Assembly: GCA_009787835.1 (NCBI GenBank)
Contig: WQSN01000019.1
Span: 1 to 44,421 of the forward strand
Length of the DNA: 44,421 nt
Source of the DNA: Treponema sp.
Lineage (GTDB): Bacteria; Spirochaetota; Spirochaetia; Treponematales; Breznakiellaceae
Direction of reading: 5' to 3'
The translations under genes were made by a program, and so were the position numbers. Every line of letters starts with the position of its first letter. Within the stretch, counting starts at the first letter, position 1. This document shows, one piece after another, positions 18,200 through 25,404 of this stretch. The notes under the pieces are model-generated. The model was not told where the DNA came from. It was given only the letters and a program-made list of their open reading frames with translations, and searched no databases.

Positions 18200-18223
18200 C
18201 CGTCCTTACGGACGGTTTTTTTT
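18200..18223 (+). terminator. Terminator or attenuator between tRNA-Asp and tRNA-Pro
   Basis: CCGTCC (18200-18205) pairs with GGACGG (18210-18215) around TTAC, followed by eight T residues. It lies only 6 nt before tRNA-Pro, leaving no room for a normal promoter between them. Expression of tRNA-Pro and proS would need read-through or a promoter overlapping this region (TAAAAT at 18185-18190 lacks a -35). Confidence 0.88.
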
Positions 18224-18229
18224 AGCTAA

Positions 18230-18302
18230 CGGGCAGTAGCGCAGTTGGTAGCGCGCTTGGTTCGGGACCAAGAGGTCGCCGGTTCAAATCCGGCCTGCCC
18301 GA
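18230..18302 (+). tRNA. tRNA-Pro (anticodon CGG)
   Basis: The acceptor stem CGGGCAG/CTGCCCG is perfect. The D arm (GCGC) and anticodon stem CTTGG/CCAAG with loop TTCGGGA give anticodon CGG. T stem GCCGG/CCGGC has loop TTCAAAT, and the discriminator is A. CCA is not encoded. The proS start codon begins at 18304, one base after the discriminator. Confidence 0.97.
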
Positions 18303-18303
18303 T

Positions 18304-20145
18304 ATGAACTACTCATGCTCCTTTATTCCAACACTCAGGGAAGTTCCCGCGGACGCTGTAATTATAAGCCACCGTCTTATGTTCCGCGCTGGAATGTTAC
18401 GCAAACTCGCAAACGGGCTATTTACCTATCTGCCGCAGGGACTGCGTTCATTCCGCAAGGTAGAGCAAATTGTCCGCGAAGAAATGGACGCCATTGGCGC
18501 TCTGGAAATAAAACCGACAGTAATTGTTCCCGGCGAATTATGGAAGGAATCTGGTCGCTGGGATTCAATGGGCGAATCCCTTCTGCGCCTTAAAAACAGG
18601 CTCAATAATGATTTTGTCGTCACGCCGACGGCGGAGGAAGCCTTTACCGCCATTGTACGCGACGAGCTTTCCAGTTACCGCCAGCTTCCGCTGACACTTT
18701 ACCAGATTAACACCAAGTTCCGCGATGAAGTGCGTCCCCGTTACGGAGTAATGCGCGGGCGTGAATTTGTAATGAAGGACGCGTATTCATATCATACGGA
18801 TGAAAAAAGTCTGGATGATGTTTATCAGGCGATGGGACGCGCTTACAGGAAAATTTTTAAAAGATGCGGGCTTTCTGTGATTCCTGTAAAAGCCGATTCA
18901 GGGGCTATGGGCGGCAGCGGTTCTGAAGAATTCATGGTAGAAAGCGAAATAGGCGACAACACGCTGATCCTCTGCAAAGATTGCGGTTATGCCGCCAATG
19001 TGGAAAAAGCGGCGTGCAAAAATGATTATACAATGCCGTCTTCGGTTGAGGATGCAAAAAAAACTGCGGCGGTTACTCCGCCATTTGAAAAAATTGACAC
19101 GCCAAATGTAAAAACTATTAATGAACTTTGCGTCTTTTTAAAAACGGAACCAAAATCATTCATTAAAACCCTTATCTACCGCGCGGTAAATGTTGAGCTT
19201 GATCTGTCCTGTGCTCCGGGCTGTTCACTGCTTGAGCAGAGCAAGCCTTTAACAGATGCTCCTTCAGTATATCCGCAGGCTTTCTTCGCTGTGGCAATCC
19301 GCGGCGACCTTGATGTGAACGAAGTGAAACTGGCATCCGTACTCAAAGCTTCTGAAGTGGGCCTCGCCGCTGACGCCGATGTAGTACGCCTGACAGGCGC
19401 TCCTGTGGGCTTTGCCGGCCCTGTAGGATTGAGCGGTTTACCGCTTATCGCTGACTTCAGCGTTACTGCAATGTCAGACGCGGTTACAGGCGCGCTGGAA
19501 AAAGATCTTCACTGCAAACATATAGCATACGGCCGCGACTTTGAGCCCTGGATGGTTGAAGATGTCCGTACGGTAAAAACGGGAGATCGCTGTTCAACAT
19601 GCGGCGGCGAACTGTATATAAAAATGGGTAATGAACTCGGACACATCTTTAAACTTGGAACAAAATATACACGCTCAATGAATGTAAGTTATCTCGATGA
19701 AAACGGAAAAAGCCGGATACCGGTAATGGGCTGTTACGGCATCGGCATAGACCGCACGCTCGCTTCAGTAATTGAGGAACACCACGACGATGCCGGTATA
19801 ATCTGGCCTGCCTCGGTCGCGCCGTATCATGTTATTATTGTTCCCATAAAGTACGAAGGAGAAGTAAAACTCAAAGCGGACAGACTGGCCGCGGAATTAA
19901 CAGATGCCGGTCTTGAGGTTTTACTGGACGACCGTAATGAGCGTCCGGGTGTAAAATTCAACGACGCGGATCTTACCGGTATTCCCTGGCGCGTGGTCAT
20001 GGGTGAAAAAGGACTTTCTCAGCCAATTCCACAAATCGAAATAAAACACAGAAGAGAAAAGGGAAACAGCATGATAAACCTGGACAAGGCAGCGGCGGAA
20101 CTTGCGCAAAAAATCAGGGAAGAGATCAATCAACTAAACAATTAA
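18304..20145 (+). CDS. proS: Prolyl-tRNA synthetase, bacterial type with editing insertion (613 aa)
   Basis: It charges tRNA-Pro with proline. The class II signatures are complete: N-terminal IPTLREVPADAVIISHRLM, motif 1 around GALEIKPTVIVPGELW, motif 2 KFRDEVRPRYGVMRGREF, the YbaK-like editing insertion (about 230-390), motif 3 MGCYGIGIDRTLASV and an anticodon-binding domain from IIWPASVAPYHVIIV on. Length is normal or slightly long for the bacterial class. ATG 18304 is the only start that preserves the conserved N-terminus. It lies one base after tRNA-Pro(CGG), so there is no Shine-Dalgarno and the tRNA itself is the 5' leader. RNase Z cleavage of the precursor would leave an almost leaderless mRNA, and the enzyme's affinity for that tRNA suggests feedback control; both are inferences. 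Confidence 0.97.
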   Translation: MNYSCSFIPTLREVPADAVIISHRLMFRAGMLRKLANGLFTYLPQGLRSFRKVEQIVREEMDAIGALEIKPTVIVPGELWKESGRWDSMGESLLRLKNRLNNDFVVTPTAEEAFTAIVRDELSSYRQLPLTLYQINTKFRDEVRPRYGVMRGREFVMKDAYSYHTDEKSLDDVYQAMGRAYRKIFKRCGLSVIPVKADSGAMGGSGSEEFMVESEIGDNTLILCKDCGYAANVEKAACKNDYTMPSSVEDAKKTAAVTPPFEKIDTPNVKTINELCVFLKTEPKSFIKTLIYRAVNVELDLSCAPGCSLLEQSKPLTDAPSVYPQAFFAVAIRGDLDVNEVKLASVLKASEVGLAADADVVRLTGAPVGFAGPVGLSGLPLIADFSVTAMSDAVTGALEKDLHCKHIAYGRDFEPWMVEDVRTVKTGDRCSTCGGELYIKMGNELGHIFKLGTKYTRSMNVSYLDENGKSRIPVMGCYGIGIDRTLASVIEEHHDDAGIIWPASVAPYHVIIVPIKYEGEVKLKADRLAAELTDAGLEVLLDDRNERPGVKFNDADLTGIPWRVVMGEKGLSQPIPQIEIKHRREKGNSMINLDKAAAELAQKIREEINQLNN

Positions 20146-20155
20146 CCAGGTATTG

Positions 20156-20188
20156 TTTCATATTGAAAAAATATCATATAATATGAAA
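20156..20188 (+). promoter_or_regulatory. Palindrome overlapping a -10 box before the CNB-fold gene
   Basis: TTTCATATT (20156-20164) and AATATGAAA (20180-20188) form a perfect 9-bp inverted repeat, the right arm overlapping TATAAT (20177-20182). This could be an operator. The -35 (TTGTTT, 20153-20158) is weak. A start near 20189 would give a leaderless message. The 13-mer TATCATATAATAT recurs at 21949-21961 before the ACT gene. Confidence 0.4.
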
Positions 20189-20190
20189 GT

Positions 20191-20631
20191 ATGAGTCCGC
20201 AGATATTGCAAAAATATTCCCTCTTTGGCGGAATGATGGAGGAGCAAATCGAAACCATCCTCCCATTCATGCATGAAGAACATTTTACATCAGGCGAAGT
20301 AATCATTACCGAGGGAAAAGCAAACGACAGAATTTATTTTCTTATAGAAGGCCAGGTAACGGTATCCAGAAAAGATGTTTTTCTCGTGCGTTTCTGCGAA
20401 GGCGAAGAATTCGGCGAAGTGGAAGTGCTTGACGTTATGCCGGCTGTCGCTACGATCAAGGCCCTTACGGATGTGTCAGCCATGTCAATTTCAAACAGGG
20501 CATTACGGGAAATTTATAAAATGGATGTAAAAATATTCTCACTTATGATAATGAATCTCGCCCGTGATCTTTCACGGCGCCTTCGCAGGATGGATGAAAA
20601 ACTTGACGTGTCAACACCCATATTTTTTTAA
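20191..20631 (+). CDS. Stand-alone cyclic-nucleotide-binding-fold protein (146 aa)
   Basis: A single CNB domain fills the protein: beta-roll signatures GGMMEEQIETILPFM, ANDRIYFLIEGQVTV and FCEGEEFGEVEVLDVM, then a C-helix. No helix-turn-helix follows, so it is not a CRP-type regulator by itself. The phosphate-binding cassette reads FGEVEVLDVMPAVATIKA: the Arg that normally contacts the cyclic phosphate (PRxA) is Ala, so cAMP/cGMP binding is doubtful. It starts 45 nt after proS and ends 15 nt before paaK, inside the same co-directional block. No good Shine-Dalgarno is present. Function is unknown; a protein-interaction or non-canonical ligand role is possible. Confidence 0.85.
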   Translation: MSPQILQKYSLFGGMMEEQIETILPFMHEEHFTSGEVIITEGKANDRIYFLIEGQVTVSRKDVFLVRFCEGEEFGEVEVLDVMPAVATIKALTDVSAMSISNRALREIYKMDVKIFSLMIMNLARDLSRRLRRMDEKLDVSTPIFF

Positions 20632-20646
20632 AAGACAGGAGCAGTT

Positions 20647-21945
20647 ATGATATTCAACCCCGAGTACGAATGCATGGAAAACGCCATGCGGAAGAAGCTT
20701 CAGCTTGCCGCTTTGAAAAATCTTGCGGAAACCGTATATTCAAAAGTTCCCTTTTACCGTAATACAATCAAGGCAGCAGGCATTACTCCTTCCGACATTC
20801 ACAGCATAGCGGATATAGAAAAACTGCCCTTTACCACAAAAGATGATTTGCGGGAAAATTATCCGCACGGCCTTCGGGCATGTCCGCAGGACAGAATCGT
20901 GGAAGTTCACATGAGTTCCGGAACCACGGGAAAACCTGTAGTAAATGAATACACGATCAAAGACCTTGAAATCTGGCAGCAGGCAATGGCAAGGACTTTG
21001 GCCGGAGCGGGCTGTACGCGGGATGATATTGTACAAAACTGCTACGGATACGGGCTTTTCACAGGCGGTGCGGGAGTGCATTACGGATCATTAACAATAG
21101 GCGCGGAAGTTCTGCCAATGTCAAGCGGCAATACAGAACGTCAGCTTATGATCCTTCGCGACTTTGGTTCCACAATGATAACCTGCACACCCTCATACGC
21201 CCTTTACCTCGCCGAAGAAGCCGCGGAAGCGAAGATTGACATTAAAAGCTTACCCGTTTCCAAGGGCTGTTTCGGCGCTGAACCGTGGAGCGAAAAAATG
21301 CGCGCCGAAATAGAAGAGCGCTATAACATGAAAGCCTATGATATTTACGGTCTGACAGAAATAATAGGGCCGGGCGTCGCTTTTGAATGCGAAGCGCAGA
21401 AGGGGCTTCATGTAAACGAAGACTTTTTCTATCCTGAAATAATTGATCCTGTTACAGGAAAGACTCTGAACGCAGGTCAAAAGGGAGAACTTGTTTTTAC
21501 TACTTTAACAAGGGAAGGCACTCCCCTGCTGCGTTACAGAACGCGCGACATCACATGCTTAATAGAGGAGCCATGCGCCTGCGGGCGCACAACAAGGCGC
21601 ATACACCGTCTGTTGGGCCGCACCGATGATATGCTGATAATCAGGGGAGTAAACATCTTCCCAAGCCAGATCGAACAGGCGTTAATAGAAATTGAGGGAA
21701 CAGAGCCCCAGTATCTGATTATTGTAAACAGGGAAAATCACCTGGACGAAGTGGAACTTCAGGTTGAAGTGAAAAAAGAGCTTTTCAGCGATGAGACCCG
21801 CGGCCTTGAAAACCTTCGCAGCCGCATTGTGCATATAATGAAAAGCAAACTGCAAATCAGTTTAAAAGTAAAACTTGTAGAACCTAAAACCATCGAACGT
21901 TCCATAGGAAAAGCCAAAAGAGTTATCGACAACCGGAAAATTTAA
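20647..21945 (+). CDS. paaK: Phenylacetate-CoA ligase family, AMP-forming (432 aa)
   Basis: It activates aryl acetates such as phenylacetate to CoA thioesters using ATP. The ANL-superfamily P-loop MSSGTTGKPVV, YDIYGLTEIIGPG, LLRYRTRDIT and the C-terminal IIRGVNIFPSQIEQAL hinge are all present at the usual length. A CACGRT zinc-type turn precedes the hinge, as in this family. ATG 20647 follows AGGAGCAGTT. Its neighbour is a tandem-ACT protein, a pairing typical of anaerobes where aryl-CoA ligase works with indolepyruvate:ferredoxin oxidoreductase in aromatic amino-acid metabolism; no oxidoreductase is visible here. Confidence 0.9.
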   Translation: MIFNPEYECMENAMRKKLQLAALKNLAETVYSKVPFYRNTIKAAGITPSDIHSIADIEKLPFTTKDDLRENYPHGLRACPQDRIVEVHMSSGTTGKPVVNEYTIKDLEIWQQAMARTLAGAGCTRDDIVQNCYGYGLFTGGAGVHYGSLTIGAEVLPMSSGNTERQLMILRDFGSTMITCTPSYALYLAEEAAEAKIDIKSLPVSKGCFGAEPWSEKMRAEIEERYNMKAYDIYGLTEIIGPGVAFECEAQKGLHVNEDFFYPEIIDPVTGKTLNAGQKGELVFTTLTREGTPLLRYRTRDITCLIEEPCACGRTTRRIHRLLGRTDDMLIIRGVNIFPSQIEQALIEIEGTEPQYLIIVNRENHLDEVELQVEVKKELFSDETRGLENLRSRIVHIMKSKLQISLKVKLVEPKTIERSIGKAKRVIDNRKI

Positions 21946-21983
21946 GGTTATCATATAATATACGCGTACTATAGGGAGGTATT

Positions 21984-22400
21984 ATGGGAATAAAACAAAT
22001 ATCAGTTTTTTTGGAAAATACGACAGGCAGGCTCAGCGAAGTCACTAAAACACTCGCAAACGCGGGTATAAATTTAAGGGCGATTAGCATTGCCGATACT
22101 GCGGATTTTGGAATTCTGCGCATAATTGTTGATAAAACCGAAGAAGCCGCAAGCGCGCTGAACACAGCCGGTTTTACAACCCGGCAGACTGATGTAGCGG
22201 CGCTGGAAATTGAAGATGTGCCTGGGAGCCTCGCAAAACTGATGGATGTATTTCAACAGTCTCAGGTAAACATCGAATATCTTTACTCGTCTCTTGAAGG
22301 TCAGGTTGGAAAAGCGGTGGTAATTTTTAAACTGGAAGATCACGGCAAAGCCCTGAAAATTTTAAGCGATAACAATCTGAAAATGACGGAAAAATTCTGA
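21984..22400 (+). CDS. Tandem ACT-domain protein (138 aa)
   Basis: Two ACT domains fill the protein. The first starts KQISVFLENTTGRLSEVTKTL and the second ALEIEDVPGSLAKLMDVF, each with the beta-alpha-beta amino-acid-sensing pattern. Proteins of this type sit beside phenylacetate-CoA ligase genes and probably sense aromatic amino acids. ATG follows a strong AGGGAGGT site. TATAAT at 21954-21959, within a 13-mer shared with the region before the CNB gene, may be an internal promoter, though no good -35 is seen. The stop TGA overlaps the glgA ATG by one base, so translation is coupled. Confidence 0.88.
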   Translation: MGIKQISVFLENTTGRLSEVTKTLANAGINLRAISIADTADFGILRIIVDKTEEAASALNTAGFTTRQTDVAALEIEDVPGSLAKLMDVFQQSQVNIEYLYSSLEGQVGKAVVIFKLEDHGKALKILSDNNLKMTEKF

Positions 22401-23938
22401 TGAAAATTTTAATGGTATCCAGTGAAGCTGTACCGTGGGCAAAAACCGGCGGCCTTGCGGACATGGTATCCGCGCTTTCGATTAAACTGGCGAACCTGGG
22501 ACACGATGTAAGAATTGTAATCCCGAGGTATTATTCAATTGATCGCGGCGCGCTAAAACAGCTCCCCGGTGCGATGGGAACGCCAATGGGAGCGGGCATT
22601 GAAGAATGGAGCGCAGTCTACACGACTGTCATGCCTGAAACCGGCAAAAAAAAGGAAACGGGATCTTCTCCTTCCGGCCAGGCGCGGCTGCCTGTAAATG
22701 TATATTTTATCGATCATGAAGCGTATTTCGGCAGGGACGGCATTTACGGCAGTTCTACAGAAACGGACTTTTTAGATAACCCAAGACGTTTCATGTTTTT
22801 CTGCCGAGCCGTTTTTCAGCTTTGCAGAAAAATCAACTGGTTTCCCGATGTGATACACGCTCATGACTGGCCTGCGGCAGTCGCTCCCGTATACCTGAAA
22901 TTCGCAGAAAGGGTTCCGGGCAGCGCAGGCGGCTTTGAAAAAACAGTATCTGTTCTGACAATTCACAACCTTGGATACCAGGGTATATATAACAAAAATA
23001 ATTTTGATTATGCCGGCCTTGGCTGGGATGCGTTTTACAAGGCCGGATTTGAAGACTGGAGCATGCTGAACATGCTGAAAGCCGGACTTTACAGCGCTGA
23101 TAAACTGAACACAGTTTCACCTAACTACGCCGAAGAAACAAAAATACAGGAACACGGTTTCAGGCTTGACGGAGTTCTGCGTTACCGCAGCGCCGATTAC
23201 AGCGGAATACTTAACGGAATTGACAGCGATGTATGGAATCCCGCATCGGATAAAAACATACCGGAAACTTACTCGGCAAAAAACATGGCAGGAAAAGCAA
23301 AAGCAAAGGAAGCCCTGCAGAAGGAATTCGGCCTCCCGCGCGATGCCGGTCTTCCGGTAATCGGAATGGTAACGCGGCTTACGGATCAAAAGGGAGTGGG
23401 CGAGCTTTTCGGCCCTACATACGGTTCCGCCTGGGCGATCTGCCGGGAGATGAATCTGCAGATGGTTCTCCTTGGTTCAGGAGAGCACTGGTGCGAAAGC
23501 GAAATCATGAATCTCACTTCACACCTTTCCAACTTCAGGGCAAAAATCGGCTATAATGAAAAAACAAGCCACCTTATAGAAGCAGGCTCTGATTTCTTCC
23601 TTATGCCCAGCCGTTATGAGCCATGCGGCCTTAACCAGATGTACTCGCTTGTTTACGGGACCCTTCCGATAACGCGCAGAACAGGCGGGCTTGTTGACAC
23701 AGTTGAAAATTTCGACGAGAACACAGGCAGCGGCACAGGTTTTATGTTTGATTACCTTAGCCCGTCTTCAATTTACGACACCGTAGGCTGGGCGGTATCT
23801 ACATGGTACAACAGAAGCAAAGATATCGAAAATATGCGTAAACGCGCCATGGCGCTGGATTTCTCCTGGGAGCGTTCCGCGCTGAAATACGTAGAGCTGT
23901 ATAAACAGACCCAAAAAGCGAAAGGAATAATACAATAA
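22400..23938 (+). CDS. glgA: Glycogen synthase, GT5 (512 aa)
   Basis: It elongates glycogen from ADP-glucose. The GT5 fold shows KTGGLADMVSAL near the N-terminus (ADP-glucose-binding Lys15), HAHDWPAAVAPVYL, TIHNLGYQGIY, GILNGIDSDVWNP and the catalytic/nucleotide region PSRYEPCGLNQMYSLVYGT with TGGLVDTV. Length is a little above the usual 475-490 residues because of loops, including one near residues 78-95. It overlaps the ACT gene by one base (TGATG), an odd partner for glycogen synthesis that may only reflect operon packing. No other glg gene is in the window. Confidence 0.95.
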   Translation: MKILMVSSEAVPWAKTGGLADMVSALSIKLANLGHDVRIVIPRYYSIDRGALKQLPGAMGTPMGAGIEEWSAVYTTVMPETGKKKETGSSPSGQARLPVNVYFIDHEAYFGRDGIYGSSTETDFLDNPRRFMFFCRAVFQLCRKINWFPDVIHAHDWPAAVAPVYLKFAERVPGSAGGFEKTVSVLTIHNLGYQGIYNKNNFDYAGLGWDAFYKAGFEDWSMLNMLKAGLYSADKLNTVSPNYAEETKIQEHGFRLDGVLRYRSADYSGILNGIDSDVWNPASDKNIPETYSAKNMAGKAKAKEALQKEFGLPRDAGLPVIGMVTRLTDQKGVGELFGPTYGSAWAICREMNLQMVLLGSGEHWCESEIMNLTSHLSNFRAKIGYNEKTSHLIEAGSDFFLMPSRYEPCGLNQMYSLVYGTLPITRRTGGLVDTVENFDENTGSGTGFMFDYLSPSSIYDTVGWAVSTWYNRSKDIENMRKRAMALDFSWERSALKYVELYKQTQKAKGIIQ

Positions 23939-23995
23939 AACGGGGAAGTTATTCCATGGTTTCGTATAACGCATCAGGCGGGGATTGCGCATAAC

Positions 23996-24685
23996 ATGAA
24001 GTACAAATGCGTTATATTTGACTGCGACGGAACCCTCCTTGATACTCTGGGCGATATCGCGTTCTCGATGAACCGCTCTCTTGCCGTGTACGGTTATCCT
24101 GTAATAGAAACTGAAAAATACCGTGACATGGCAGGCTGGGGAATTTACAGGCTTGCGTCTTTGGCTCTGCCTGAGAATGCGCGGACAGAAACCAACATAA
24201 ATACGGTAGGCAGTTTCGCCGCGCGGTTTATGGAAGAGCTGGCAAGCGGGCAGCAGGAAGAAAAGAGCATGACAAAACCGTATCCCGGCATACGAGAGCT
24301 TGTTACGGAACTGTCAAATCTGAAAACACCGCATTCAAAAAAAATAGTAACCGCGGTTTTAAGCAACAAACCTGATTCCGCCCTACGCTGCATTATAAAC
24401 GGGCATTTCCCGCCTGCCGCATTTGACGCCGTGCTGGGGCTGCGCCCCGGAATGACCGCAAAGCCGGATCCCTCAATGGTCTGGGAGCTATTGGCCGAAA
24501 TGGGCCGCCTGCCGCAGGATACAATTTTTATGGGCGATTCCGAGATTGACATGGAGACAGCAAGAAACTCAGGCTGTTTTCCGTTAGGTGTAAGCTGGGG
24601 TTTTCGTTCCCGCGCGACGCTTGAAAAGGCAGGTGCAGCGCGAATAATTGACAGGCCTGACGAACTGTGGGAAATATTAAACTAA
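23996..24685 (+). CDS. HAD-family phosphatase, phosphoglycolate-phosphatase-like (229 aa)
   Basis: A haloacid-dehalogenase hydrolase with all four motifs: I FDCDGTLLD (Asp9 nucleophile, Asp11 acid/base), II AVLSNKP, III Lys in TAKPDPSM and IV FMGDSEIDMETA. The C1 helical cap after motif I and the overall length fit the Gph/PGP subfamily, which removes phosphate from 2-phosphoglycolate or small sugar phosphates. Substrate cannot be fixed from sequence. The upstream site (GGCGGGGAT) is distant and weak. The stop overlaps the stop of the convergent LiaF-like gene. Confidence 0.88.
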   Translation: MKYKCVIFDCDGTLLDTLGDIAFSMNRSLAVYGYPVIETEKYRDMAGWGIYRLASLALPENARTETNINTVGSFAARFMEELASGQQEEKSMTKPYPGIRELVTELSNLKTPHSKKIVTAVLSNKPDSALRCIINGHFPPAAFDAVLGLRPGMTAKPDPSMVWELLAEMGRLPQDTIFMGDSEIDMETARNSGCFPLGVSWGFRSRATLEKAGAARIIDRPDELWEILN

Positions 24686-25248
24686 ATCTTTCTTAATTTT
24701 ACTTTAATTTCACCCAATACTATATTTCCTGTTATTTTAATACTTTTGCAGCCGCCTCTTTCCTTTATCCTGTCATCAATGGACATTTCGGAAAGTATTG
24801 GAATCACATCGCTAATTACATTAACGCCTTCAGGCACATTTATAACAACAGAACCCAGTAAAACCATGAAGTTCAGCACTGTCTCATCGTTAATTAAATC
24901 ATCCTCACCAATGTTTATCTTGTGATCCGATAAAATATTCATAAAATTGCCGCTTGTCATCGCGCCTGAAGTTTTTTTTGAAGATAATACCAAAAAATGA
25001 TTTTTAGGCATATCGCCGGCAATTTCCCTGTTATGACTTTCCGCGTTATTCGCATTGGCCTGACCCTGTTCATTTTCCCTTATAATCTTTTCAAATATCT
25101 GAAGTTCTTTTTCAGTTTCAATTCCCTGGCTGTAATGTATCAGCCTTTCATATTCATCCATTGACAGGCGGTTTAAGGAATACTGTGTTGATAATCTTTC
25201 TACAAGTTTGCTTTTTCTGTCTTCTACTGTAACTGATAACGGTTCCAT
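24682..25248 (-). CDS. DUF1707/LiaF-like protein (188 aa)
   Basis: The N-terminal ~55 residues (ERLSTQYSLNRLSMDEYERL) are a short helical DUF1707/SHOCT-type module. The C-terminal ~100 residues (LLGSVVINVPEGVNVISDV, ITGNIVLGEIKVKL) have the repeated beta pattern of the LiaF C-terminal domain linked to cell-envelope stress responses. There is no transmembrane segment, so it is probably cytoplasmic or peripheral. ATG 25248 has AGGAGA at good spacing. Its stop overlaps that of the convergent phosphatase. No kinase-regulator pair adjoins it, so a Lia-type signalling role is only an analogy. Confidence 0.75.
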   Translation of the reverse strand: MEPLSVTVEDRKSKLVERLSTQYSLNRLSMDEYERLIHYSQGIETEKELQIFEKIIRENEQGQANANNAESHNREIAGDMPKNHFLVLSSKKTSGAMTSGNFMNILSDHKINIGEDDLINDETVLNFMVLLGSVVINVPEGVNVISDVIPILSEMSIDDRIKERGGCKSIKITGNIVLGEIKVKLRKI

Positions 25249-25310
25249 TTTATCTCCTGATTTGTATGGAAATTATACCTGAAAAAAATCTGTTCGTGAA
25301 CCTGAGTAAC

Positions 25311-25347
25311 AAAAAAAAACAGAGGACAAAAACAGTCTGTCCTCTGT
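25311..25347 (-). terminator. Rho-independent terminator after the 5'-nucleotidase gene
   Basis: A perfect 10-bp stem, ACAGAGGACA (25319-25328) / TGTCCTCTGT (25338-25347), with nine A residues at 25311-25319 that read as a U tract on the minus strand. It separates the nucleotidase unit from the LiaF-like gene. Confidence 0.88.
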
Positions 25348-25404
25348 GTGAATTCAATTTTTCATACACTGACGTTTACTTTACAGTGAGCGCGGAAAAA
25401 AGCT

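Noticed and set aside
17919-18302. Genomic island or prophage inserted at tRNA-Asp
   Set aside because: The interval between the repeats is only 162 bases with no integrase or gene, so at most it is a scar or satellite.
20191-20631. CRP/FNR transcription factor
   Set aside because: The protein ends after the CNB C-helix; no helix-turn-helix follows.
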